In this document: positions 31,346 through 41,130 of the stretch, piece after piece
Layout: each line of letters opens with the position of its first letter
Numbering within the stretch: the stretch's first letter is position 1
Origin: Conus ventricosus
Taxonomy: Eukaryota > Mollusca > Gastropoda > Neogastropoda > Conidae
Direction: 5' to 3'
DNA: 46,441 nucleotides
NCBI GenBank assembly: GCA_018398815.1
Contig: CM031601.1
Coordinates: 9,394,772-9,441,212, forward strand
Made by a program: the position numbers and the translations under genes
Notes under the pieces: generated by a model
The model's database searches: none
Seen by the model: the letters and a program-made list of their open reading frames with translations, nothing else
Told to the model about the DNA's origin: nothing

Positions 31346-32313
31346 CCTTGTTTGCTCACGTGACGCTGTGGGCCTACGGGTGTGTACTGCTGACTCATTG
31401 CGTGAGTCATGTGCTGGCCTGCTATCCTCTGAATATGCTTCGGGCTTTCCTCTTGTCCAGGTAAATCACGCCTCGCTTCCCGGTAAGTCTCTGCTGTCTC
31501 AAGTACCTCAGCTATTGTGGTTGCACCTCTTTCCTTGATGTGGATTGTGAGGCCCGTCCCACAACCATCAAGTATCTGTTCCTTCATCACCAGTGTCTTG
31601 AGGCCTTCAAAATCACTGTCTACTCCACTAAGTTCTACCCACTTGTTGAAATAGTGGTCCAGTCTAACACCGAACTGTGTGTATGTCTCACCCTGTTCGA
31701 TTCTCGCTTCGCGAAACTTACGCCTAAAACCTTCTTCAGTCAAATCATATGCCTTTAGTACTGCTTGTTTCACCTTGTCAAAATCTCTCTGATCACCTTT
31801 GGGTAAGGTGGAAACTGTGTGTAACGCACGACCCGTCAACAAGGCAGACAGGTTTATTGCCCAGTTGTCTTCGGGCCAGCCCTCGTGCTCGGCAACCGAT
31901 TCAAACCGACTGATATAGGCGTCGATCGAATCAGTTTCTTCCCTGAACAGTGGGAGTTTAAGTCCAGGTGCGCAACTTAGTCTGCGGCCTACTGACTCAG
32001 AACTGGTGTCTATTTCACCACGATTTTCAGATTTTATTTTTTCCAACTCAATTTGTTTGGCTAAAATCTCTGATTCTACTTCTGCTCTCACCCTCTCTGC
32101 ATCTGCTTTTGTCTTGGCCGCAGTGGTTTCTGCCTCTAGATTTCTTTTGACAGCCTCAAGCTGCTCCTTTTCAAACTTCCTTCTTTCAGCCCTTTCATCT
32201 CTCTCAGTCTTCTGTTGAGATTCAATGAATCTACGCAGTTCATCTCCTGTATATCCTAGTTTCTCTCCAAAGCTCATCAGTTTCTCAATGGGAGTAAAAC
32301 TTTCCTCAGCCAT
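31342..32313 (-). CDS. gag: Gag polyprotein with SCAN-like capsid region
   Basis: Gag builds the particle that packages retroelement RNA. The 323-codon frame starts MAEESFTP. Residues 30-98 are rich in Glu, Arg, Lys and Ala, with heptad-like spacing suggesting a coiled coil. Residues 117-190 (LKLPLFREE, DAYISRFE, LLTGRALHTVSTLP) look like gypsy capsid. Residues 196-282 (FRRKFREARIEQGETY, LDHYFNKWVEL, TLVMKEQILDGC, IAEVLETAETYREA) resemble the SCAN pattern, which is thought to descend from Gmr1-like gypsy capsids. The frame stops just before the CCHC knuckle frame. It is the longest convincing protein frame in the window. The same gene in copy A (from 20,421) is broken by several indels. Confidence 0.9.
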   Translation of the reverse strand: MAEESFTPIEKLMSFGEKLGYTGDELRRFIESQQKTERDERAERRKFEKEQLEAVKRNLEAETTAAKTKADAERVRAEVESEILAKQIELEKIKSENRGEIDTSSESVGRRLSCAPGLKLPLFREETDSIDAYISRFESVAEHEGWPEDNWAINLSALLTGRALHTVSTLPKGDQRDFDKVKQAVLKAYDLTEEGFRRKFREARIEQGETYTQFGVRLDHYFNKWVELSGVDSDFEGLKTLVMKEQILDGCGTGLTIHIKERGATTIAEVLETAETYREARRDLPGQEESPKHIQRIAGQHMTHAMSQQYTPVGPQRHVSKQG

Positions 32314-32673
32314 ATTCTTTTCTGATATGTTTTAGCACCACTAAAACAGTTACGCTTATAAACCCGGAAAAGTCAGTAAACAGTTTACTAAACGTTACAA
32401 ATCCACTAACCAGTGGTAGTGTTCCTAACACAAAGGAGCCTTAATCTTAAACCACAGCTTCTGTGAGAGTTAAGACTAGAACTTCGTTCTTCGTTTCTCT
32501 GAACGACCTTTGGTTAATACACCCACCCTACACACAAGTCAATACTCAACACTCAAAGAACTAATGGAAATAATTAGAAGAGCTAATTAAAATTGCCTTT
32601 AGTGGACGCTTCGCCCCAGTACTACTCTAGTACTCACTTTGTTTCCCTCCTGAAAACTAATTTGGGCCATGCA

Positions 32674-32691
32674 ATCCTGGCAGGCTCGCCA
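32674..32691 (-). other. Primer-binding site of the LTR element
   Basis: Three bases inside the 5' LTR the minus strand reads TGGCGAGCCTGCCAGGAT. TGG at the start is the complement of a tRNA 3' CCA, as expected for minus-strand priming. Copy A reads TGGCGAGAGCC at the same place. The matching tRNA was not identified. Confidence 0.75.
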
Positions 32692-32694
32692 CTT

Positions 32695-33553
32695 TGTCCA
32701 GGACGGGGGAAATCGTGATGGTATTGCTTAAGTGCACTAAGTTGATGTATTATTAGTCAGGCTTAACACACCAAGGTTATCTTTGCACTCATACACGCAT
32801 ATGCACACTCATGCGCCCATCAAACATCGCCTCTCTCTGGGAATGGGATGTCACGCATTCGTCTCTCTCCTAACACGACTGAGAACAAGAAATGCAATTT
32901 CTATGCTACTTATAATTAATCATGAACAATCAAATCACACACAATGAAATATCAGAACATAAAAGATCAATACTTCCTAATCCCGGGTTATAATAAAAAT
33001 GACTTCTTACCTGGCCAGGTTTTCACACACACAACCACGCTTTCACACCACACCACAGTTCTTGAAAAAAGTCTCTTCACGTCTTCTTCAGCACTGCTTG
33101 ATGGCGATGCCCTTGGTTGACTGGCTCCAGGCTTCAGGACTGGGTCTTCGTGGTCGTCTCTGGGATCTCGACGTCGAACTCTTCTTCTTCGTCTTCTTCA
33201 CCCACCTCTGGGTTCAAATTCAGTTTGTCTGTCTTCACCCACCTCTGGGCTTCAAACTTAGTTTCCTTCTCTTCCAGCTTGTCTTCAACCCTAAGACTTA
33301 GCTGTCTCTTCTATCTCCCAGACCACGTTTCTCTCGACCCTTTCTCTGTCCTGCTCACTCCTCTCCTCTCTCTCTCCTCTCCTCAGCCTTCTCTCTCTCT
33401 CTCTCCTGGTGTTGTTCTCATCTGACCACTTCGGCCGTGTGCGGTGGGTAAGGTACCCTGGTTAATTGTCAATTACCTATTTGTATACCACATACAATGT
33501 CCCTTTGTCTCCAAGCGTCTAATGCCTTTTGAGAGGTTTCACGCTCCTTGACA
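32695..33553 (-). repeat. 5' LTR (859 bp)
   Basis: On the minus strand it begins TGTCAAGG at 33,553 and ends TGGACA at 32,695. It has the same length as the 3' LTR with few differences, implying a recent insertion if the bases are trusted. The start of gag lies about 380 bases inside it. Confidence 0.95.
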
Positions 33554-33695
33554 CTCCCTCTTTACAACACACATCAACCATCTCCTGTTCAGAGTCTCAA
33601 CCTCCCTCTTTACAACACACATCAACCATCTCCTGTTCAAAGTCTCAACCTCCCTCTTTACAACACACATCACCACTCCTGTTCAAGTCTCAACC
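33554..33695 (+). repeat. Minisatellite continuation after the retrotransposon (copy B)
   Basis: It begins with the second ctccc of the target duplication, then ctttacaacacacatcaacc. About three units follow. Confidence 0.92.
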
Positions 33696-34795
33696 TCATT
33701 TATGCCTCTTCGCTGCTGATTTTTCTACACAGTCTCACCAAGGCGGAGAAGAACCATCCAAAGGGACCCTGCAAAGGGGGGAAGGGAATGGGGAGTGACT
33801 TTTCACCTGGAAAATGCAATGGCAGGTCAATACAAAGACCCTTCGACGGGGGCGCAAGACTTTTCGCGTCCGACTCAACCCCATCAGCCACTGAATCACC
33901 ACTGAATCCTACGTGAACGTCTGAATGGCCCCCAATGAACAGATTTCTAGGGGGGGGAGTAGGGTGTTTTAAATAGAAGAGACGGGAGGGTTTTGGGAGA
34001 CACAGGGGATCGGTAGGTGGGGGAAGGGGAGGGGGTACGAAAGCAACAAAAGCGCTTTACAGCCAACCAGCCCGCACCCTTTTGAGCGGATTTGCAGTCA
34101 CGTTGATCAACACCATGGAACAGGTGTTCAAGGATCGCTGGTGATCCACACGGGGAGCTATACACCATCAGCGAGTAGGAAGAAAGTCCGGGGACAGTTT
34201 AAAACGGCAGAACTCTTCAAGAAGACACGCCCCTCAGTCAAGCGTTTGGGCCCTTGAAACCTTACCCCAAAGGGGGCCGGGGGGCATCCAGATCTTAACC
34301 CCCGGGATGCCCCTCTGCGCCATTAATGACTCTTAATACTAATTTAAAAAAAAAAAAATAAAATAAAAACCGCTAGCGGCCCGAGTCATTTTCCAGGATC
34401 GTTCGAATTTGGGTGGGGGTCTGTGTTTTTCCCGTGTGCCCTAATTGCTATAATATATAAAATATTATAATAATAAATATATAAAAATATAATAGAGAGA
34501 GAGAGAGAGAAGAGAAGAGAGGAGAAGAGGAGAGAGATTTTAAACGTTCTTGTTCGGTTGTAAACGGGGTAATTTTTGCTTCAGAGCTCAAGGTTTTGCC
34601 GGCTCTTGCCGCAATCGAAGAGGGGAGCCCGCCCTGAAGAAAGTGCACCAGTACCACCCCTCATTCCCTTATTTAAATTTTTGGAACCCACTCATAATAG
34701 AATTGAAAATCTTTTCCCCCATCTCTGTCTCTGTCTCGTCCTTCTCTCTCCCCTCTCCCCTCTCCCTCCTCTCTCTCTCTCTCTCTCTCTCCTCT
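33696..34795. other. Unassigned noisy tail of copy B
   Basis: Counterpart of 21,826-22,941 with inflated homopolymers and dropped words. It contains an A-rich run (34,345-34,370), an AT block, GA repeats (about 34,494-34,535) and CT-rich sequence to 34,795. No gene is seen. Confidence 0.55.
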
Positions 34796-35265
34796 CGCTA
34801 ATTCAAACGCTTTCATTGGTTCGTTTGTCAATTTGTGGACAATGCTAATTTGTTTGAACGTGCAAATTTTGTCATTGTTTTTTTAAAAATTTTTTTTCGT
34901 TCTTTTGCTTCGGGGCTCGTGAAAAAAAAAAACCCACAAACCATTTGCTTTTGTTTTTCTCATTGCCTTGGTAAAAAAAATTTCGTTCGTTCGTTCCTCT
35001 CTCTCTTCTACTTTTTTCCCCTCCTCTCCCTCTCCCTCTTTTCCCCCCCCTCCCCCTCTCTCTCTCTCCCTCTCTCTTTGTGGGGGTGTGTGTGTGTGTG
35101 TGTGGTGTGAAAAAGAGGGGAGAGAGGAGGGGGGGGGGGGGGGGGGGGAGGGCGAACGATTTGGATCCGCTCTTACCGATCCAGGGTCCAAGCCATTCAT
35201 CTCCATGAACACTTCATTGCCCCCGCCCCTGCAATCACCTACCTCCACCTCAAATACCTCCCTTT
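34796..35265. repeat. Homopolymer-rich sequence with CT, TG and G tracts
   Basis: T and A runs, CT-rich DNA (about 35,000-35,080), TG (35,086-35,107) and a long G run (about 35,128-35,148). The run lengths suggest poor base quality. No gene is recognised. Confidence 0.6.
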
Positions 35266-35269
35266 CTGT

Positions 35270-35855
35270 AAACCTCCAGACACCACCTTCTGTCCCCCCC
35301 CTTCGCCACCACCTTCTGGCCCCTTTCTTCAACCCTCCCTTTCTCCCACCTACCTTCTGGCACCTTTTCAGACACCTCCTTCTTCACCTCTTCAGATCAC
35401 CACCATCTGTCACCTCTTCAGATCACCAACCTTCTCCCCCTACCTTCGGCACCTCTTCAATCACCTCCCTTTCGTCACCTCTTCAATCACCTACCATCTT
35501 CACCTCTTCAACACCTCCTTCTGCCACCTACCTTCTGGCACCTTTTCAGACACCTACCTTCTTCCCTACCTTCTGTCACCTCTTCAGACACCTACCACTT
35601 CACCTTTTCAATCACCTACCTTCTGCCCCACCTACCTTCTGTCACCTCTTCAGATCACCTCCCTTCTGGCACCTCTTCAGACCCTACCTTCTGTACCTTT
35701 TCAATACCTACCTCTGCCACCACCTTCTTCACCCTCTTCAGACACCACCTTCTGTAAACCTCTTCAGATCACCACCTTCTCCCCACCTACCCTTCGTCAC
35801 CCTTCCCAGACACCTACCTTCTGTCACCTCTTCAATCCCCTTTCGTCCCCTGGGC
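35270..35855 (+). repeat. ~27-bp degenerate minisatellite
   Basis: The repeat theme is cacctcttcagatcaccta then ccttctgt, with many truncated or altered units. It produces a 382-residue frame of Ser/Pro/Phe/His repeats that is not a credible gene. The homologous place in segment D (about 38,300-38,400) keeps only a few units. Confidence 0.85.
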
Positions 35856-35869
35856 CTTTTCATGACTCA

Positions 35870-38280
35870 GATCACAGCCCGGGAGCACACCCCGAGGCAT
35901 CATTGTCAACAAAAAAGGGGACCTCAAAGGAAAAGCAGAACCAAATCAATCCCCCTCGGGAAACAGCATCAATTATCAATCCACTGCCCCGTCCTCCCCC
36001 TTTTTCTCACGGAGTACATTTGCCCCCAGGGGCCCCCAAAGCGCATGAAAAAAAGCAGATCTCTCTTTCCCGGGCCTGTACCAACACTGCCGGGGGAAGT
36101 TTCTTTTCCCCTTTAATGGGCCCCTTCCACACGCTCTCTGAGGATTTTCACCTTGAGGCTCTGGGGGGTTTAGCCCTGGACTTTTTCCTTCCCAATTTTG
36201 AGCTATTTTTTGTGTGCCTGTACTGAACATTGCAGGTCCAATAAAAACCTGCATTGGAGGGTGAAGAAAACATAAGCCGAGAAAGTGCCCAGGTTTTTTT
36301 AGTTATAAAACATCTATGCCTCGTCTCCTCTGTCCTCTCTCTCCCCTCTCTCTCTCCCTTTTTTTTTTTTTTTTTTTTTTTTAGGGGGCGGAGGGGGGGT
36401 GGGGCTCCAGACTTCTTATTTTTGTTCCCTGCAACCTCAAAGGGCTACAAAATTCGTGAAATGCAAAAAAAGAAAGACTTCGCGTTTCTGGACAGCGGCA
36501 AAAAAACTTAAAATTCATGCAACAAAACAAAATGCAAAGTATGTAAATTTCGATACAGTGTAATAAAAACAAGGGAATTTTCGACAAATGTATCTTTTTT
36601 TTTAGAAGTTTCGACACAAACAAAAAAACACCCCGCACCCACTTCCCCCCCCCCCGGCACATAAAGATAGAAGCACACACAAAAAAAAACCCACCCCAAT
36701 CCAGTAACCGCCATGTTTTGCCCCAATTGACGCGAGACACCGCATGACATTTCCCGTACTAAGAATGCGACTCGACCTCTCTACGTGCCGCCTCGCCTCT
36801 GGTTTTGGTTTGTTTCTGTTCGTTGATGTATTTTTTTTTCAGGACACTTTTCACTGTTTTATTTTAGTCGTCGTACCGGGTGTTTAACATCTTGGAATTA
36901 TAGGCCACCACATTGATAAAAGGCTTCCTGGGCAAATCACCCCTCTCTCCCACCCTTTAGTGCATCGAGCGCGATCCACCCACCCCCCCCCTTTTTTTCT
37001 CCGTCCCAAAAAGAAGGGGGGGGTGGGGGGGGGGGGTGGGGGGGGGGAGTGTGGGGTGAGGAAGTTGAGGGAGGACGGGGATAATTGCCCCAAATCACTG
37101 TTAAAAAACTCCAAGAAGCGAAACAGTTGGGAAATCAGTGTGGTGTGGTGTGTGTTGTTTTTTGTCTTCAATTTAAGGTCTTTTCCCCATTAATGATATT
37201 AAAACAAGGGGAAAAAATTTGGAGAGGGGAGCATAAAGGGGGGGGGGGCATCTTGCAATCATTACAAAAAAACAAAAACAACACTTTTCAAACTTTGCAA
37301 TAAAGAAAAAAGGGAGGGGAAAACCAACTTTAAATAACTAATTTGAATCATAACCAAACTAAAACAAATTCCCATAGGACGCGTAGAAACACTTCGCAAA
37401 AACAAAAAAAAAACTAAAATTTCAAGAATACTGTCAAAGAACTTTTAGAAATAGCCGGGAAAAAAGGTCTCAATCTCTGCATTTAAAGAATGTGTTGGTT
37501 GAAAAATTTGGGCACCCCACAGACATTTAACATTTTTCTGAATTTTTTTTGAAGGCTTAACTTTATCCTATAAGAAGCGAAGTAATGTTCTAAATTTAAA
37601 CGTTGCTATAATTCACGCTTTTTGTTTTTTAAAATAAACCCAATTATAAGAGACCAGAGAAATTTTTCCTTTCCCAGGGAAGATTTTGAAACTTTGTTCC
37701 ACATGCTGCCTAGTAAATGATACCCTTTTTAACGGGAAAATTTAATGTGTGGTGTGTTGTGTGGTGTGTGGTTTGTGTTGTGGTGGGTGTGTTGTGTGTG
37801 TGTTGTGAGGCTGCGTGCGTGTGGCGTGTGTATGTGTGTGTGGCGTGCGTGCGTGCTGCGTGGGGGTACGTGATGCTTGCGTCGTTCGTGTTTTTGTGGG
37901 TTTTTTGTGGTGTGTTTGTGTTTTGTTGTGTGAGGAGGGGGGCGAGGGGGGGCAGGGGGGGAAAAAATTAGGAGAGAAAGGGCATAAGGCATTCTTGAGG
38001 GGAATAACGACGAGGTATTACCAAAATGAGGTTTTTGGACACTAATTCCCACCTACCGAACGTTTCCAGCGGGGGGTACTTCCCCGACAGCTTCCCGACG
38101 TATGTCCTAAACGCCCTTTTTCAGAGAGGCGCCATAGCAAATGCCGTATGTTCGGTTAAATCGGCCCCAAAAGCTTTTCACTAGCTTTTTTGTGTCTTGC
38201 CCTGAGTCTGGTCTCGGTAATGTGAGTACTGCAATGGATGAAAAAACAAAACAAAAAAGCAAAAACCAGGTTTAAAAAAC
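35870..38280 (+). repeat. Segment C: noisy direct copy of segment D
   Basis: Shared landmarks in order include tcaaaggaaaagcag, the ggagtacatttgcccc block, the cctgcattgga block, a poly-T run, the accgccatgttttg block, a LINE 3' fragment, a TG tract and ggcgccatagcaaatgccgt. Segment C has inflated G, A and T runs and missing bases throughout. It is shorter than D. Confidence 0.88.
37300..37745 (-). pseudogene. LINE 3'-end fragment in segment C
   Basis: Noisy counterpart of 39,930-40,415 with further indels. The Cys-His block is only partly readable here. Confidence 0.5.
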
Positions 38281-39309
38281 CCCCAAGGGTTTTTTGTTCA
38301 CCTCAATTTCCGTCACTCTTCAGACACCACCTCTGTCACCTTTCAGATCACTACCTGTCTGTCGCCACCCTTCTGTCCAATTCAGACATCTTTGTCATTT
38401 CACACTTGCACTCGGCTCAGTCGATCACAGCCTGGAGCCACTTCCGAGTGTCAGTCATTGTCAACACAAAGTGGACCTCAAAGGAAAAGCAGGAACCAAA
38501 TCAATCCAGACCTTCAGGAAACAGCTATCAAGCTTATCAGATCTCACTGCCCACGTTCTCTCCCTTTGTCAGTCACGGAGTACATTTGCCCCTAGGCCGC
38601 CAAAGCGCATGAAACCGAGCAGATCTCTCTTCCGGTCCTGTACCAGACACTGCCGGGTAAGTTGTCTCCCTTTAATGGCCGCTTCCGACACGCTCTGCTG
38701 AGGAGTCGTCACCTTGAGGCGTCTGGGGTTCAGCCCGTGAGACATCTTCCTTCCCAATGTTTGAGCTATTTTCTGTGTGCCTGTACTGAGACATTGCAGG
38801 TCCATTAAAGCCTGCATTGGATGGGTGAAGAAAACGATAATGCCGAGAAAGTTGCCTCAGGGTTTTGTAGTTATAATAACAGTCTATGCCTCTGTCTCTC
38901 TCTGTCTCTCTCTCTCTCCTCTCTCTCCTCTCTCTCTCTCTTTTTTTTTTTTTTTTTTTTTGAGGGGGCGGAGAGGGGGGTGGGGGCTCCATGACTTCTT
39001 GATTTTTGTTCCCTTGCACAGCCTCAAGGTCTACAAAGTTCAGATGAAATGCGAAAGAAAATGAAAGACTTGCAGCGTTACTGGACAGCTGGCAAAACAC
39101 TTAATAATTCATGCACACAAAACAAAATGCAAAGTGATGTAAATTTTCGATACAGTGTAATAAAGACAAGGCAATTTTCGACAAATGTATCTTTTTTTCA
39201 GAAGTTACAGACAGCAAACAAAAAATACACCCCGCACCCACTTCCCCCTCCCCAGCGGTCAGCATAAAGATATGAAGCACACACAAAAAAAAACCCACCT
39301 CCAATCCTA

Positions 39310-39461
39310 GTAACCGCCATGTTTTGCCCCAATTGACGCGAGACAGTCCGCATGACATTTGCCCTTGATGACGTAAGAATGCGACTCGACCTCTCTACTG
39401 TGTCTCGCCTCGCCTCTGTGTGTTTGGTTTGTTTCTGTTCGTTGATGTATTTATTTTCAGG
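39310..39461 (+). promoter_or_regulatory. Candidate regulatory stretch with YY1-like and CRE-like motifs
   Basis: ccgccatgtt at 39,314-39,323 matches the YY1 consensus, and tgacgtaa at 39,369-39,376 matches a CRE/ATF site. A pyrimidine-rich tract ending in cag at 39,460 could be a splice acceptor. In segment C the YY1-like word is kept and the CRE-like word is not. No downstream exon was recognised, so this is weak. Confidence 0.25.
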
Positions 39462-39929
39462 ACACTTTTCACTGTTTCATTTCAGTCGTCGGTACCGGCT
39501 GTTTACATCTTGGAATTATAGTGCCACCAACATTGTATAAACTGGCTTACCTGGTCAATATCACTCCCTCTCTCCCTACTCCTTTAGTGCATCGAGCGCG
39601 ATCCACCCAACCCCCCTCCCTTTTCTGTCTCCGTCCAGGAAAAGAAGGGCGGGGGTGGGGGGATGGGGGGTGGGGGTGGGAGTGTGGTGTGAGATGAGAG
39701 GTAGAGTGGAGGTGACGGGCATAATTGCTCCCCAATCAGCTGTTAAAAAGCAGTCCACAGAAGCGAAACAGTTGGAAAGTCAAGTGTGTGTGTGTGTGTG
39801 TGTTGTTGTGTTGTCTTCAATTTAAGGTCTTTCCACATTAAGTGATATTAGACGAAGGGAAAGGATTTGGAGAGGGGGAGCATGAGGAGGAGGTGGGTGG
39901 GTCATCTTGCAATCATATACAAAAAAAAA

Positions 39930-40415
39930 CAACAACATCTTTACAATCTTTGCAATAAAGAAAAAGGTATGGGAAAGCCAACTTTAAATAACTATTTTGA
40001 ATCATAACACAAACTATAACAAATGTCCCATAGGACTGCGTAGTAAACACTTCGCAAAATCAAAACAACAAACTAAAATTCTCAAGAATACTGTCAAGAG
40101 AACTTTCAGAAATAGCCGGTAAAATAGGTCTCAATCTCTGGCATTCCAGAAGAATGTGTTGGTTTGAAATTTGTTCACCGCACAGACATTTAACATTCTT
40201 GCTGAATTTTGTTTTGAAGGCATTAAGCTTTATCCATAAGAGAGCGAAGTAATGTGTCTAAATTTGAAACTGTTGCTATAATTCACAGCTATTTTGTTTG
40301 TTAAACAACCGAATTCAGTAAGAGACCAGAGAATTTCTCCTTCCTATGGAGAGATTTTGAAACTTTGTTCCACGATGCTTGCTCTAGTAAATGATACCCT
40401 TCTGTAACGGATAAT
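39930..40415 (-). pseudogene. LINE 3'-terminal coding fragment
   Basis: On the minus strand, pieces read WNKVSKSLHRKEKFSG, then KLNAFKTKFSKNVKCLCGEQ and SNQHILLECQRL. The C-x-C...H-x4-C arrangement with HILLEC is typical of the C-terminal region of I/Jockey/Nimb-like LINE polyproteins. About 150 further bases look like a 3' untranslated part. Stops and shifts are present. The fragment is cut at its 5' end by the TG tract at 40,421, so upstream domains are missing. Clade not determined. Confidence 0.7.
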
Positions 40416-40417
40416 GT

Positions 40418-40420
<3 letters not shown>

Positions 40421-40482
<62 letters not shown>

Positions 40483-40584
40483 TGTGTGTGTGTGAGTGCG
40501 TGCGTGCGTGTGTGCGTGTGTATGTGTGTGTGTGCGTGCGTGCGTGCGTGCGTGCGTACGTGAGTGCTTGCGTGCGTTCGTGTT

Positions 40585-40632
<48 letters not shown>
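40421..40632. repeat. TG microsatellite with TGCG variants
   Basis: Pure TG (40,421-40,493) passes into TGCG/TGTG mixtures (40,494-40,586), then pure TG again. It directly abuts the LINE fragment. The segment C counterpart (about 37,747-37,930) is heavily broken. Confidence 0.95.
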
Positions 40633-40635
<3 letters not shown>

Positions 40636-40985
40636 AGGGGAGCGAGGCGGGGCAGGGGGAGAACAATTAGGAGAGAAGGGCATAAGGCATTCTTGAGGGG
40701 GAATAACGGACGAGGTATTACCAAAATGAGGTTTGGACACTAATTCCGCAGCCTACCGAACGTTTCCAGCGGCGGGTACTTCCCAATGACAGCTTCCTGA
40801 GCGTATGTCCTAAGACGCCTTTTGCAGAGAGGCGCCATAGCAAATGCCGTGATGTTCGGTTAAATCGGCCCGAAATGCTTTTCACTAGCTTTGTGTGTCA
40901 TTGCCCTGAGTCTGGTCTCGGCTACATGTGAGTACTGGCCAAGTGGATGAAGAACAGCAAAGCAAAACCAAGGTAAAACTAGGAC

Positions 40986-40999
40986 GTTTAATTTCAGCA

Positions 41000-41034
<35 letters not shown>

Positions 41035-41069
41035 GAAACCAAATTATTGACAGATTAACCCACAGGTGA

Positions 41070-41104
<35 letters not shown>

Positions 41105-41130
41105 ACCACCACCACCACCACAACCACTTA
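40986..41130. repeat. CA and CCA tracts
   Basis: CA repeats (41,001-41,033) are followed by a 38-base spacer, more CA (41,072-41,102), and ACC repeats to 41,124. Confidence 0.9.

Larger units (their letters stand above)
29104..33553 (-). mobile_element. Ty3/gypsy LTR retrotransposon, Gmr1-like, probably non-autonomous
   Basis: LTR retrotransposons copy their RNA into DNA in a Gag particle and insert it with integrase. Two 859-bp direct repeats (29,104-29,962 and 32,695-33,553) start TG and end CA. The flanking ctccc at 29,099-29,103 and 33,554-33,558 is a 5-bp target duplication, as usual for gypsy elements. Reading on the minus strand, the 2.7 kb interior holds a primer-binding site, gag, CCHC knuckle, retropepsin, integrase HHCC domain and polypurine tract. 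I recognise no reverse transcriptase, RNase H or integrase DDE core. An integrase domain directly after protease matches the Gmr1-type order (integrase before reverse transcriptase), not the common gypsy order, though deletion of the intervening region is an alternative. The element sits inside one minisatellite unit. Confidence 0.93.
23942..34795 (+). repeat. Copy B of the ~10.9 kb direct duplication
   Basis: It reproduces copy A in order and orientation from the first base after the gap. It is better in the retrotransposon interior (an uninterrupted 323-codon gag). It is worse from about 33,700, where homopolymers are inflated and short words are missing. Confidence 0.9.
38420..40985 (+). 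repeat. Segment D: cleaner member of the C/D duplication
   Basis: Carries the same landmarks as C with normal homopolymer lengths. Apart from the LINE fragment, the candidate regulatory stretch and the microsatellites, no gene is recognised. Poly-T lies at about 38,940-38,960 and G-rich sequence near 39,646-39,682. Confidence 0.88.

Noticed and set aside
34968..36116. 382-residue forward frame rich in Ser, Pro, Phe and His
   Set aside because: It spans CT-rich DNA, a TG tract, a G run and the 27-bp minisatellite; nothing resembles a protein family and base quality is doubtful.
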